Positions 21,784 through 33,865 of a stretch of 64,000 bases of DNA are shown piece after piece. The stretch is from Ariolimax columbianus. Lineage: Eukaryota; Mollusca; Gastropoda; Stylommatophora; Arionidae. The translations under genes and the position numbers were made by a program. The DNA lies in the NCBI GenBank assembly GCA_036924085.1, contig JAVGWX010000013.1:68502859-68566858 (forward strand), read 5' to 3'. The stretch's first letter is position 1; each line of letters begins with the position of its first letter. The notes below the pieces were generated by a model. That model did not search any database and was not told the DNA's origin. It saw only the letters and a program-made list of their open reading frames with translations.

Positions 21784-22360
21784 GCCCCCACCTTACTTCA
21801 GGTGAAATATACTGATACAAGACCCCCACCTCACGTCAGGTGAAACACACTGATACAAGACCCCCACCTCACGTCAGGTGAAACATACTGATACTTGACC
21901 CCCACCTCACGTCAGGTGAAACACACTGATACAAGACCCCCAACCTCACGTCAGGTGAAACATACTGATACATGACCCCCAACCTCACGTCAGGTGAAAC
22001 ACACTGATACAAGACCCCAACCTCACGTCAGGTGAAACACACTGATACAAGACCCCAACCTCACGTCAGGTGAAACACACTGATACATGACCCCAACCTC
22101 ACGCCAGATTAAATACACTGATACATGAACCCCACCTCACGCCAGGTGAAACACACTGATACATGACCCCCACCTCACGTCAGGTGAAACACACTGATAC
22201 ATGACCCCCACCTCACGTCAGGTGAAACACTGATACATGACCCCCACCTCACGCCAGGGGAAACACACTGATACATGACCCCCACCTCACGTCAGATGAA
22301 ACACACTGATACATGACCCCCACCTCACGCCAGGTGAAACACACTGATCCAAAACCCCAT
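21784..22360. repeat. ~38-bp minisatellite derived from family C, ~15 copies
   Basis: Unit aggtgaaacacactgataca + agacccccacctcacgtc. The segment corresponds to the part of family C reading caaaacatactgg..aagaccctcacctga (compare 58770-58795). Confidence 0.85.
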
Positions 22361-22569
22361 CTCATGCTGTTAAAGCGTGAATGAAGGAGGTTGTGCATGA
22401 ATAAGGCAATGAAATACAGTGTATAAAACCGATGATTCTGAAACTGTCACTAAAAATGGTAGAACACATGCTTCCTGCAAGGGGCCAGCGTTAGTGGGGA
22501 TCATTTGCTTTACACGAAGCGAAAAGACGAGAGATAATAAGAAAGAACAAGAAGTGATTGCTCCCGAAA

Positions 22570-22645
22570 AACTGATGTTTCGGACCGAATAGTGTAAATA
22601 CGCAGGCATGATGTAAACTAGTGACACGATTCATTCCGTTCTCCG
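22570..22645 (+). mobile_element. SINE-A 3' fragment
   Basis: Matches the SINE-A segment from the core (cggaccgaa) to cattccgttctc. It joins directly to another SINE-A copy at 22646. Confidence 0.7.
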
Positions 22646-22999
22646 GAGCGACAATCAGAGACCCATAGCTGATTGCTAGCGTCAGGGCCATCAAACTAGA
22701 GCTGCCAATACCTTTCTACACCTCGGCGCGGTGATCCTGGATAACAGACTGCAACAGAGAAGGCTGGCTAAGGATAAGGGATCGAAGAGGAAAGGCAATT
22801 TGGTGCTCAAAAATAGCTGCTGAAGTTGGATGTTTCGCACCGAAAGGTGCAAATATCGTAGTCAGGATGGAAACAACGACACAACGCATTCCGTTCTCTG
22901 GACTATATCTTGCTACTTGCAAAGCCCTTTTCGGGGCTTAGTAGCTGGAGATTGAGAACGAACGAACGAAGAGGAAGAAGAAGAAGAAGAAGAAGAAGA
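22646..22999 (+). mobile_element. SINE-A copy, 5' truncated, (GAA)n tail
   Basis: Runs from the acccatagctgattgctagc segment to gagaacgaacgaacgaag, then (GAA)n to about 22999. Confidence 0.85.
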
Positions 23000-23713
23000 G
23001 AGCGACAGAGGAATGGAAAGAAGTAGCTTATAAGGCATGTATTGCTTGTCCACTGGCGACACGTGGATAGAGATGGAAAGAAAGCACAATACAGGAAGAC
23101 GTGACAAGTATTTGTTGACTGTATACTCTGCGGGAAGCTTTCAGGTTTTTCTCCCAGTGATAAGAATTGACCAAACAGACACGATCAATGACGACATGCA
23201 CTTGTAGATGAAGTCTTTCTGCCCTACTTGCATTTTTTTTTTCAGTGGTGGTCATTTTTTTTTTTGCGTGTTGTGTTTTTATTTAAAAAGGAAATGAAGA
23301 ACAAATATAACATGAACTCAGAACACGCTCCATCTAGATAGCCAAGGAACACTCCACGTTTTGGAGTGCAGCGTAATAGCAAGAATTAGCCGCACAAAAG
23401 AGAGTAAACATGGATAGTTGTCAATGAAATCAGATAGACAAGTGTGGTAACTGGAGACAAAGTAAACAGGGTATGGATTGTGCATTCACAAACTGCAGCG
23501 TAATACACACAAGACACAAAAACAACAGCTTCGTGCAGGCCTACTTTCAAAGACTGGACGGAATGAAGACACAAATTGAGAGATTATTGAAGACAGGTAC
23601 ACATTTGAGCCGTTCAAAATAATATTGTTGGGCACAGACCTGAAATTTAAAGGAGTTCCTTTTAGGAAACGCGGGTTAGGGATAATTGAAAGATGGGTGA
23701 GTTGTGCGGTAAT
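23000..23713. other. Unannotated stretch
   Basis: No gene or dispersed repeat recognised. Confidence 0.45.
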
Positions 23714-23826
23714 AGACATATATTAAGAGCAGACATATGTTAAGAGGTAAATAGATCATCAAACAGACATATGATAAGAGGTAAATAGATCATAAGACAG
23801 ACATATCAGCAGAAAGTTAGATCAAC

Positions 23827-24300
<474 letters not shown>

Positions 24301-24320
24301 CGTTAATGCATTGCTAAATG

Positions 24321-24324
24321 CATA

Positions 24325-24413
<89 letters not shown>
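24321..24413. repeat. (TA)n microsatellite
   Basis: About 46 TA units with one interruption. Confidence 0.97.
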
Positions 24414-24418
<5 letters not shown>

Positions 24419-24607
24419 TGGTTCGTTTGACAATCATTTATCGTATTTTGCATGCACCGTCTAGACAATTGCATGAAATATACATTTCATGCAATACAAT
24501 TTATTCACACAAACGGACAGAGAATTCTTGCGTTGCAATACAGCTTGAAGTAGTCAGGCCTATAATCTTCAGTGCCTCCCCAGTATTTAAACAGGAAAGC
24601 ACAGGAT

Positions 24608-24985
24608 CATGCTGGGAAGAAAGACTAACGTCTGATCAGGCAAAACATACTGATCAGACATGTTAGTCAGGTTCAGGCAAAACATACTGATCAGACATGT
24701 TAGTCAGGTTCAGGCAAAACATACTGGACAAGACCGTCACCTGGGCTTCCTCGTAGCCCTTCCTGGAAACGGGCTGTTTTCATGGCAGCCTGGATAACAA
24801 GGAAGGTGAGAGATCAACACGAACCCGTAGTAGTGAGCGACACGCAGATGAAGCCAAGCATAGCACAAATATCTGAAAAAAATCCGGTCTACCTTCATCA
24901 GCACGCTCGGGATGTGAGGAAAGCTACAGCAACCCGTCACTTAACGCCCTTTTCAGGGCACACAAAAGAGTAACCTACTCATTAT
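24608..24985 (+). mobile_element. Family C copy with a small tandem duplication
   Basis: Starts agactaacgtctgatcaggc. The segment actgatcagacatgttagtc is present twice before the element continues (gaagccaagcatagcacaa, ttttcagggcaca) to its ggcattctaaacaac end. Confidence 0.8.
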
Positions 24986-25067
24986 AGGCATTCTAAACAA
25001 CTACCCAATAATGCTACCAGAAATCAATTAGCTTTGGAATCACACAAAAATAAATATTATTCAATAG

Positions 25068-25649
25068 ATAGTAATAAAAGTGACCTTAAACTGTGCCATA
25101 GTAATAAAAGTGACCTTAAACTGTGCCTTAGTAATAAAAGTGACCTTAAACTGTGCCATAGTAATAAAAGTGACCTTAAACTGTGCCATAGTAATAAAAG
25201 TGACCTTAAACTGTGCCTTAGTAATAAAAGTGACCTTAAACTGTGCCATAGTAATAAATGTGACCTTAAACTGTGCCATAGTAATAAAAGTGACCTTAAA
25301 CTGTGCCATAGTAATAAAAGTGACCTTAAACTGTGCCTTAGTAATAAAAGTGACCTTAAACTGTGCCATAGTAATAAAAGTGACCTTAAACTGTGCCATA
25401 GTTATAAAAGTGATCTTAAACTGTGCCATAGTAATAAAAGTGACCTTAAACTGTGCCATAGTAATAAAAGTGACCTTAAACTGTGCCATAGTTATAAAAG
25501 TGACCTTAAACTGTGCCATAGTAATAAAAGTGACCTTAAACTGTGCCATAGTAATAAAAGTGACCTTAAACTGTGCCATAGCAATAGAAGTGACCTTAAA
25601 CTGTGCCATAGTTATAAAAGTGACCTTAAACTGTGCCATAGTTATAAAA
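25068..25649. repeat. 30-bp minisatellite, ~19 copies
   Basis: Unit agtaataaaagtgaccttaa + actgtgccat. Few variants (agttataaaag, ccttag). The period is divisible by 3, so frames on both strands stay open (SDLKLCHSNK, MAQFKVTFIT). Units are contiguous without spacers. Confidence 0.97.
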
Positions 25650-25837
25650 CAATCATGTTAATTACTGCCTCACATCAAACAGTAGTGGGTTTCCGATGCA
25701 AGCTAGTTTTGCATTTTGTGTTTGCCATTACCATACTGAACCCTCATGAGTCGCATTTTAGTTAATGTATAGTAAAGTTTGGTATGCATATTTTTTCCAC
25801 AAGAATAACGGAATCCAGGTTTATACACGGATTAGAA

Positions 25838-26515
25838 ATTAACTTCTTTATACTGGTTTAGAAGACTCTGCAGAGTCTGTCTACAACCAGTTTCTTCTAA
25901 TCCTCTTGATGTAAAAATTACTCTATATCCAATATATTTTTTTCAATGCATTAACTGACCACGACCCACCATTTCCTGATGCAATACATTCCGAGCATTC
26001 ACCCCTCTCTGACTTTAAAAAATATGTCTTAGTATCTAATCTGGATCTTTCTTTAATTAATTTGTAGCTGCAACCTCTGGTTCGTGTAGGCGGCTGTAGT
26101 TTGAAAAAAAAACTGTTTATAGTCTAATGTATTCTTTCTGTTAATTATCTTATAAACCTATATTAAGGCACCTAGAATTCTTTTCTTTTCTAGGCACTGA
26201 TGGCCGGTTTTTCTCATTGCTATAATTCCGAAATCCCACTATCAGCTTTGTCGTTCTTTTTTGTATCCTTTCCATCATGTTATATCCCTTCTAAGGATTC
26301 CACACCTGTACACAGTACTCCAATCTAGGTCTAACAAATGCTTTATACAGTTTGAGTATCACTTCCTTGCTCCTATGTTTAATATTTCTTTTTATAAAAC
26401 CTAACATTGCAAATGCCTTTTTCACTGCTACCTGGACTTGCTCACTTACCATACATGTATGATCTATTATAACCCCTAGGCAACTTTCCTTTTCTTTCTA
26501 ATATTGGTCTGTTCC
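25838..26515 (-). mobile_element. CR1/L2-like LINE 3' end
   Basis: Same region as 12.8-13.4 kb. The minus strand decodes in pieces to LYKAFVRPRLEYCVQVW and IQKRTTKLIVGFRNYSN. Near the 3' end lies the perfect 16-bp palindrome agactctgcagagtct at about 25862. Confidence 0.8.
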
Positions 26516-26656
26516 ATCTTTTAGTTATTCACTTTTCCCCACTTGCTGAGAGGAACAGAGTACCTATAGGTCTGCCCGAAGTGCAATGGTGTCGATTCTT
26601 AATAGAAGCTAACATAATAATGAAGTAAGTACTGCTAAAGTGTCAATAAATGTGTA

Positions 26657-26727
26657 TGTTGTTATTGATTGATTGATTGACTGTTTGATTGATTGGTTGA
26701 TTGATAATCTGATTGATTGATTGAGTT
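26657..26727. repeat. (GATT)n microsatellite
   Basis: Impure ttgattgattga run. Confidence 0.85.
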
Positions 26728-27059
26728 TAAGTATACACCAACACTTTACAAGAGCCCTGTACCCGAATATCTTCAGTGACGGTTTTGAAGAGCAATTATT
26801 TTGCACAACCATGTTGCCAACGGCATACACAACCCTCTATTGCTGCTCAAATAACAACATGTATGCAAGTTTACATATGCTATACTCTTGTCAACCGGGA
26901 CACAGCTCCGTTCTTTTATTTTGTATATAAAAATTAATTAAACAAGCAATAGATAAGTATTGGTTTATTTTTATAACTGCAAAGAAATCTCTACACTGAG
27001 GTAGTTAGTTACCAATAGCTGGAGACACAATATTTATTAATGGCGATTCTGAGAAATAG

Positions 27060-27170
27060 CGTCTGTATACCAGTTGGATGGAGGGCTCGCTTCTCCCCCC
27101 GGGGTTGGAGGGTTCGATCTCCGTTATCGACATGTACCAGTCGACCCAGCTGTGAACGTGTACATCATTT
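27060..27170 (+). other. tRNA-like segment, possible SINE head
   Basis: Contains accagttggatggagggctc and the B-box-like gggttcgatctcc about 40 nt later. No second copy was recognised in the window. Confidence 0.35.
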
Positions 27171-27334
27171 TCATATAAGGAAGAAAAACTAGTGACGTAG
27201 GAAACCAGCCACTTAGCCACGATAGAAGCTTCGGTCTAGTACAAATATGTTGTCTACGATGTTTGTGTTTTATATAGAATTATCTGTGAAGTTTGCTCAT
27301 AAAATCCGCATATTATGTTGATATACCATTAAAG

Positions 27335-27505
27335 AAGAGACCATCGATGAAACGGAAATTACGACGATAAGTGTAATGATAGAAAGAGGGATTAAGAGAA
27401 TGACGGAAATTGATAACCTCATAGAATATCAGGATAAAACTGAAGAAAATATTAATCGTCACTTTTATATAGCACTGCATGGGTCTGAAATAGGTTTTAG
27501 GCATT
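27335..27505 (+). mobile_element. LINE fragment related to 28.1 kb
   Basis: atcaggataaaactgaaga..aatcgtcac..catgggtctgaaa matches the 28.12-28.21 kb segment, so both are fragments of one LINE family. Confidence 0.5.
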
Positions 27506-27523
27506 GATTACAGACAGGGAACA

Positions 27524-27870
27524 ATATGCTGATTAGCGTATGAACTGCAGCGGTCAGCAACCCATAGCTGACTGCTAGCGTCAGGGTCAGCGAACCAGAC
27601 CCTTCTACACCTCCACGCGGTGATCCACGATAACAGACTGCAACAGAGCAGACTGACTAAGTAGAAGGGATCGAAGAGGGGGGGGGGGGGGGGGGGTAAC
27701 CCGGTACTAAAAAATGCTTGCTGAAATCGGATGTGTTGGACCAAAAGGTGTAAATATCGCAGTCAAGCTGTAAACCACGACACATCGCATCCCGTTCTCT
27801 GGACTACATTCCGCTACTTGTAAAGCCTTTTTCAGGGAGATTGAGAGTGAACAAAGAAGAAGAAGAATAC
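27524..27870 (+). mobile_element. SINE-A copy with an internal G19 run
   Basis: Diagnostic SINE-A order throughout. The segment gaagagggaatgctaaccc has become gaagag + G-run (27678-27696) + taaccc. Tail gaacaaagaagaag. Confidence 0.87.
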
Positions 27871-28109
27871 AGATAAAGGAGATACTGATTGCAAAGGCAA
27901 CTTTAAAAAAAAATACAACACAGTTAAAGAGTTTAACATGGAAATAAACAAATTTAAGACAGTCTTTAATAGCCAAGCAACATAGACACATGAATATAAT
28001 CCTCAATAGAGAAATAATCGAACAAGTGATGATGTAGGCGTCTTTAGGTCGCACCATAACAGAAGACGGAATTTAAGTCGAGGATTGTATTAACAAAAAG
28101 TGCTTAAGA

Positions 28110-28515
28110 GGAAAACAGATTGTTAACGTCAAAGAAGATCAGGATAGAACTGAGGCAAAGAATAATCGCCACTCATATATGGCCAATTTTACTGTATATG
28201 CCTGAAACGTGGAATTTAACAAAGATGGATGGAAAAAGATTGGACGGGTTGGAAATGGGGTGGTGATACCGTAGATTGGAAAGAGTTAGTTGGACAGAAA
28301 GAGGATCCATTGAGGTGGTCGACACAATAATATTTAAACATTTTTAAAATGATGCATAAGCGACGATTGAGTTGGATTGGACACAATATGTGACATGAAC
28401 GTCTAGGACAGAGGATGCCAGAGAGTAATATCCAGGGGGAAATCAAGACTCGACATTACATATCAGACATGCAGAGACATTCAACTACTTACCCTTGCTG
28501 AAATGGAAAGAACTG
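28110..28515 (+). mobile_element. RTE-like LINE C-terminal remnant
   Basis: With frameshifts it decodes to DGLEMGW..RRLERVSWTER and KRRLSWIGHNM, the C-terminal signature of RTE-like elements. It runs into MERTAEDMVQ, where the following array begins. Confidence 0.65.
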
Positions 28516-29035
28516 CAGAGGATATGGTCCAATAGAGAGACATGCTCAAACAACCTTACAACCAGTCTTAAGTCTTATCAACCAGAGGATAGGGTCCAAT
28601 AGAGAGACATGCTCAAACAACCTTACAACCAGTCTTAAGACTTATCAACCAGAGGATAGGGTCCAATAGAGAGACATGCTCAAACAACCTTACAACCAGT
28701 CTTAAGTCTTATCAACCAGAGGATATGGTCCAATAACCTTACAACCAGTCTTAAGTCTTATCAACCAGAGGATATGGTCCAATAACCTTACAACCAGTCT
28801 TAAGTCTTATCAACCAGAGGATATGGTCCAATAACCTTACAACCAGTCTTAAGTCTTATCAACCAGAGGATAGGGTCCAATAACCTTACAACCAGTCTTA
28901 AGTCTTATCAACCAGAGGATAGGGTCCAATAGAGAGACATGCTCAAACAACCTTACAACCAGTCTTAAGTCTTATCAACCAGAGGATAGGGTCAAATGGA
29001 GATACATGCTCAAACAACCTTACAACCAGTCTTAG
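28515..29035. repeat. 67/49-bp minisatellite born at a LINE 3' coding end
   Basis: Long unit 67 bp, with a short variant 49 bp lacking gagagacatgctcaaaca. The first unit is continuous with the LINE frame (TAEDMVQ..RDMLKQPYNQS), so the array amplified the element's terminal codons. Confidence 0.88.
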
Positions 29036-29384
29036 GTCTGACCATCCAGCAAATGATGATAAACGGACAACACTTCACATCTTATATTATCGTTATGTAG
29101 AATACATTTTATGGAGGCTACTGGGTCTAGGGGTGAAGCGACCTTTCCACAATCCAAGCACACCCAGTTCAAATCACTCGTGTGCTCAGTTTGGCAGATA
29201 TAGGTTTTTTTTTTCAGTCCTTCATGCACAGGTAGTAATGGTAACCTACCCTAGTCACACTAGCCAAGAAACTTATACCAGCCAAATAAGTTTGCAGTTG
29301 TAAGAAGCGACGCTCTGCAAAGCCCATGCCATTTACTAATGAATCCATTTCAATGTAATTTAAATAGTATATATCCAAAAACGA
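29036..29384. other. Unannotated stretch
   Basis: A tRNA-like fragment may lie near 29110-29190 (gttcaaatcac), but this is too weak to call. Confidence 0.35.
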
Positions 29385-29750
29385 TGCCTATTACCAGTTG
29401 AACCGAAGAGAGCAGGTAGTTGTCTTCAGACTTCGCACTGGCCACAACAGACTGAGGTACCACCTATTCAACAAATTGAAGATAGGGTGTACCGACGAAT
29501 GCCCGTGCGGTACTGGTAAAATGACCACTGAACATCTGCTGCAGAACTGCCCGACATACGAGGATCAGAGAGAGCAGATGTGGCCATCACCAGTGGAACT
29601 GCAAGACAAGCTCTATGGCAGTGGCGAGAGCCTCAGGATGACCGCCGCTTTTCTCGAAAAAATAATGGTTACTGTCTGACTGTGTACGCAGAAGAAGAAG
29701 AAGAAGAAGAAGAAGAAGAAGAAGAAGAAGAAGAAGAAGAAGAAGAAATA
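29385..29750 (+). mobile_element. I-like LINE 3' end with (GAA)n tail
   Basis: NRREQVVVFRLRTGHNRLRY, then CPCGTG...EHLLQNCP, ending at the stop 29677-29679 and (GAA)n 29689-29748. It is very similar to the 5.0 kb copy, with an open frame here. Confidence 0.85.
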
Positions 29751-30244
29751 GTATATATCCAAACGTAGTCCTTATACACAATCAATTAAGACGAAAATTG
29801 CAATATGGGAAAAGAAATGTCTAGAAAGGCATTCGTGTCACAAGAATAGATATAATGAGAAATAATATTAGAATTATGGTGATACATTTCTCTTTTGTTG
29901 AATACATTTCAATATAGAAAATGGGTTGATCTCATCTCAAGGTGTTATACGATTAACTGCTAGTACCAGTGTATGTTTACAACTCACATTTCATTCTACA
30001 AGACATGAAGGAGACTACGTTGCAAGTGGATAGACACATTAGAAGAATTTTACACCAATATGGACGGGCTTTCAACAACTGACTCGGTCCATGGATTACA
30101 TATTATATCCCCACTTCGCTTAACAAAACAGATGGAGAAAAAAGTTACATATATATTTGGTTTGATTAAAAGTATGCCTTTCTGGATTCTGCTAGCGAAA
30201 GCACGCAGCTATCCACCCTCCAACCGTAATCCTTTGGATAATAT
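29751..30244. other. Unannotated stretch
   Basis: AT-rich; no feature recognised. Confidence 0.45.
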
Positions 30245-30247
30245 CAA

Positions 30248-30474
30248 GACGTATTGGCCAGTGGATTCATGTGTGTATCTGTTTGTAGTATGGAATTATT
30301 AGCTAGTGGATGCGTGTGTGAATATGTTTGTCGTATGGACTTATTAGCCAGTGGATGCGTGTGTGCATCTGTTTGTAGTATGGAATTATTAGCCAGTGGA
30401 TACGAGTGTGTATCTGTTTGTAGTATGGAATTATTAGCAAGTGGATACGAGTGTGTTTCTGTTTGTAGTATGTT
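30248..30474. repeat. 45-bp minisatellite, 5 copies
   Basis: Unit contains gtatggaattattagccagt and ggatgcgtgtgtg. Frames remain open (45 is divisible by 3). It lies about 280 bp from the Nkx2-1 donor, inside the presumed intron. Confidence 0.9.
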
Positions 30475-30750
30475 CTACTATCACCGTCTTGCAGTACAGT
30501 GCTTTTGACAATTCTTCTGGGGAAGTACTAACTAGAGCCGGCAAACTAAAGACTTCAAAGCGAGGGCACAAAAGAGGCCAACCTTTGGGGGAAAACCATA
30601 AAAACCGTAATCAGAATTACAAACCACAAATTGTGGACCCTATTATGGATGGTGGTAGGTCATACGAAGTGGAGGAAGTGTATTGCTATTTTTAACACAA
30701 ATTCTGAGAAATTATGACTTGTACAAACACCCCAAACAAACAAACAGTGT
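30475..30750 (-). other. Presumed start of Nkx2-1 intron 1
   Basis: Unique-looking sequence next to the splice donor. No second exon was seen here. Confidence 0.4.
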
Positions 30751-30756
30751 ACTCAC
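30751..30756 (-). other. Splice donor of the Nkx2-1 exon
   Basis: On the minus strand the exon is followed by GTGAGTAC, a near-perfect U1-type donor. The open frame continues only 21 codons past it, to a stop at 30692-30694, and the homology ends exactly here. This supports a real exon boundary over an intronless reading. Confidence 0.8.
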
Positions 30757-31129
30757 GGCTAAATCTTGAGTCGGCAGCACTGCCATACCAGCCGGCTGAA
30801 CTGTGTCGTCCGGTTGGGTCCCCATAGGCAGAGAAATCCCCGCCGTTGCAGTACTGCCCGGGAAATGAGGAAGTGTGGTGAGAGAATTGTGGTACGTAGT
30901 TTGCGTAGGGATTCGTGACGGGGACGCCCATGGTGCCCATTCCCATTGAACCCATCGCTTGATGCTGGGGGGATCGGTAACTCCCCAGAGGCGGAATGCT
31001 CGCCTCCACTGTCTTTTTAAAATCTGGATCCAGGGCTGATGTGGAGGAGGGATGCAGAATGTCAGAGACCGAGAAGGGAGTGGTGTGGGAGTGGTGTGGG
31101 AGGTGAGGAGGTCGTGGACTCAATGACAT
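30757..31129 (-). CDS. Nkx2-1: First coding exon of an Nkx2-1-type NK2 homeobox gene (partial CDS)
   Basis: The exon encodes the N-terminal 124 residues of an NK2-class homeodomain transcription factor, a nuclear DNA-binding regulator known in animals from foregut/thyroid/endostyle and forebrain patterning. Seen directly: start MSLSP; the TN repression motif HTTPFSVSDILHP at residues 15-27; and a block near the C-terminal end with VPQFSH (79-84), QYCNG (92-96), GWYG (113-116) and DSRFS (120-124). These match the order of blocks in vertebrate NKX2-1 before its homeodomain. Reading downstream, AGCC is followed by GTGAGT (plus-strand actcac at 30751-30756), a consensus splice donor leaving phase 1. 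The ATG is the first in-frame Met after a TAA three codons upstream, and has a purine at -3. The homeodomain exon is expected to the left but was not recognised. The NK2.1 subfamily call rests on the VPQ(F/L)SH, YCNG and GWYG blocks; Nkx2-4 shares them in vertebrates. Confidence 0.87.
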
Positions 31130-31544
31130 CTCCTGTTACCACCAGTTTCGGTGGTGATCAGACAAACGTATACACCAAAGTCGAGATTAAACCGGGACTT
31201 CGTTTTCAAATTTTGGCTAAAATTCTTCCAGAAAATGTTCCAAGGATATTTCAGTGATATGAATCTCTGGCAATCTCTTATTGGACGATAATCTCCTTAA
31301 ACGAACAAGTAGTGTCTCCAGCGCTGCGCAATGCAAGAATGCCTTCTTCAGGAACTGTTCTTTTCTTGCTGTATGACCTGTAGATACAAGATTTTTAGAG
31401 CAGTCGTCAAAATTAATCAACCATAATTGAGTATTGAAACTTCACTTATTGTAACAAATGCACCCCAAAGAGCCCATATGTCGGCTTACAAGATGCCTTA
31501 CAATCCCAGATAACTGATATCTTGGCTTGATCAATTGTAATTTA
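31130..31544 (-). promoter_or_regulatory. Upstream/5' flank of the Nkx2-1 exon
   Basis: About 400 bp of unique-looking DNA immediately upstream of the NK2.1 start codon, free of recognisable repeats up to the TA-rich tract. It probably holds 5' UTR and proximal regulatory DNA. No TATA box, initiator or transcription start can be fixed from sequence alone. Confidence 0.35.
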
Positions 31545-31682
<138 letters not shown>

Positions 31683-31799
31683 TATAATAACTGTTTATCA
31701 TTAAATATTTCTCAATGTATACAAGTGTCTGTATATCCGAGAAATAGTTTTGCAAATTTACAAATAAAACATGTCTAGAGGCAATACAGTAATGTTTGT

Positions 31800-32215
31800 T
31801 GCAGCATATGGCTGCACAGCATGGACGATTACTTAAACTTCTAGACAAGGAATCGAATCTCTCGAGTCAAAATGTTACAGAAAGATACTCAGAATACTCT
31901 GGACAGAAAAAACAAACAAATGTAGACATTCGGCAAGAGTTGAGCATAGAGGAGAACTGGTTTATCAATTCCATTTTGGCCAGAAAATGTAAATAGTTTG
32001 GTCACATCAAGAGACACAACGGTCTTGAGAGAACAGTGATAGAAGGTATGGTGCCAGGCAAAAGAGGAAGGGATAGACCAAGAAGACGATGGCACCAAGA
32101 TATCCAGGAATGCCTGGGTATGACTGTGGCGGAGGGAAAGAGTTTCTTTCAAACAGACTGTGATGCAAGCGGCGTCCTATGTATGATATGCTACATGATG
32201 ATGATGAGAGGCAAT
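31800..32215 (+). mobile_element. RTE-like LINE C-terminal remnant
   Basis: KRHNGLERTVIEGMVPGKRG followed by RDRPRRRWHQDIQECLGMTV is the classic GHI.R..GLE...I.G...GKRGRGRP..RW.DDI end of RTE-like elements. A stop lies between ARKCK and FGHIKRHN. Confidence 0.78.
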
Positions 32216-33457
32216 ACTATTCTAGAGTGAATAAGTTTAATTAAACCTTACATGTTTTCGCACGTCACTTCTATTTATCGCCTAACAGTCAGCACATTCG
32301 ATTTCAGCACGATTTTTATCGTATGATCCTTTCCCATAGGCTCATAGTGGTTATGCTTCGTGAATCTGAACATAAACATATTTAGGCATAGAGCCATGCC
32401 ACTAACCACTCATCTTCCGTCTCTGGCCAACTTATTTATAAAATTTGCTTTAAGATTGCATAAGTTATATTTCGCTTTTGACTTCCCCTCTCAGCATCTA
32501 ATCTGTCCACTTAGACCAGTCATTACAGGTCGTGGGGAGACACCATCTTGTCCCCTGCCCCATCTACATAACCTTTACTATTTGAATTCATCTTAAATAC
32601 TTTCCCTTCTGTATGGGCATGGGGCTGTAACTATCACACTCCCGTCGATTTCTCCTATGCACCGTCTTCTATAGCTCTGCCCATCAAACTTAAATTCCCT
32701 GAACTTTCTAATCCGCCAATCTTTACCGGCTATCCATCAGCCACCCCCTTCTTCTTTTTCTTTTACGAGTTCCCAACCAGTGCATTTATGGCTACACCGT
32801 GGATAACTAATTTACTCCAAACCATCTATGACCTCCGAATTTTCTATTTAAAATATTGACAAAGTAAAGTTTTTGGGCACAAATAAATCTATTCTACAAA
32901 CTGGCAGATGGGTATTGCAAAAAATAGATGAGACATTACTGGACAAAATTGTGCACGTTCTTAGATCGCAATTACAGGAATTTTCCAGTGATCAAAAATA
33001 ATTTTTCCTGGATTCTGTCAATCAATATTCTATGTACATAGTGTTATAACGTATATGTATGTGTAATTAATTTCTTCAATATTCTTCCAAACTGCCTGTT
33101 TTTTTTGTTTAATCGAAAGTAAAGAAACAATAGAATTATTTTTTTTTTCCGATATAGTATTCAGACGTGAAAGTGTGAATGAATTTGTGAATTGACAATA
33201 GGAGTTTAATTGTTTAAATAATAATTATTACGAAAATAATTGTGGAGAAAAATGTTAATAATAATAACAATAATTAGTATTACTACTAATATTATATTGT
33301 TATTGGTATAATTATTGCTACAAAACACACGAACGAGGTCTACCAACAGATTGGAATCAGAATTTCAACCGGGCGATCTCTGGAAACGACTTTTCAATCG
33401 GCCAATCCTTTCAATACCGATGTATCATGGATCACAAGACAGCGTCCTGTTGAATTC
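32216..33457. other. AT-rich stretch, no recognised gene
   Basis: Contains AAT/TTA-rich low-complexity DNA (33220-33320). Nothing coding recognised. Confidence 0.45.
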
Positions 33458-33840
33458 TTCTTCTTCTTCTTCTTCTTCTTCTTCTTCTTCTTCTTCTTCT
33501 TTCGTTCTCAATCTCCCACTACCAAACCTTGATAGGGCTTAAGAAGCAGAATGTAGTCCAGAGAACGGAATGCGTTGTGTCGTAGTTTACAGCTTGACTG
33601 CAATATTTGCACCTTTCGGTTCAACACATCTGACTTCAGCAATTATTTTTAGTACCGGGTTAGCATTCCCTCTTCGATCCCTTCTCCTTAGCCAGTCTGC
33701 CCTGCTGCAGCCTGTTATCCAGGATCACCGCGTGGAGGTGTAGAAGGGTCTTGGCAGCTCTGGTTCGCTGGCCCTGACGCTAGCAGTCAGCTATGGGTCG
33801 CTGACCACTGCAGCTCATGCGCTGCTCAACGTCTTGATCC
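33458..33840 (-). mobile_element. SINE-A copy with (GAA)n tail and 12-bp TSD
   Basis: Full-length reverse copy, (TTC)n on the plus strand at 33458-33500. Flanks cctgttgaattc at 33446-33457 and 33841-33852 are identical. Confidence 0.9.
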
Positions 33841-33865
33841 CCTGTTGAATTCAATATCTTATATT

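Noticed and set aside
25068..25649. A regular 30-bp direct repeat, considered as a CRISPR array
   Set aside because: Units are contiguous with no variable spacers and the context is eukaryotic; it is a minisatellite.
30692..30756. Extension of the NK2.1 protein to the stop at 30692
   Set aside because: The sequence past 30757 begins with a consensus splice donor and loses all similarity to NK2.1 proteins.
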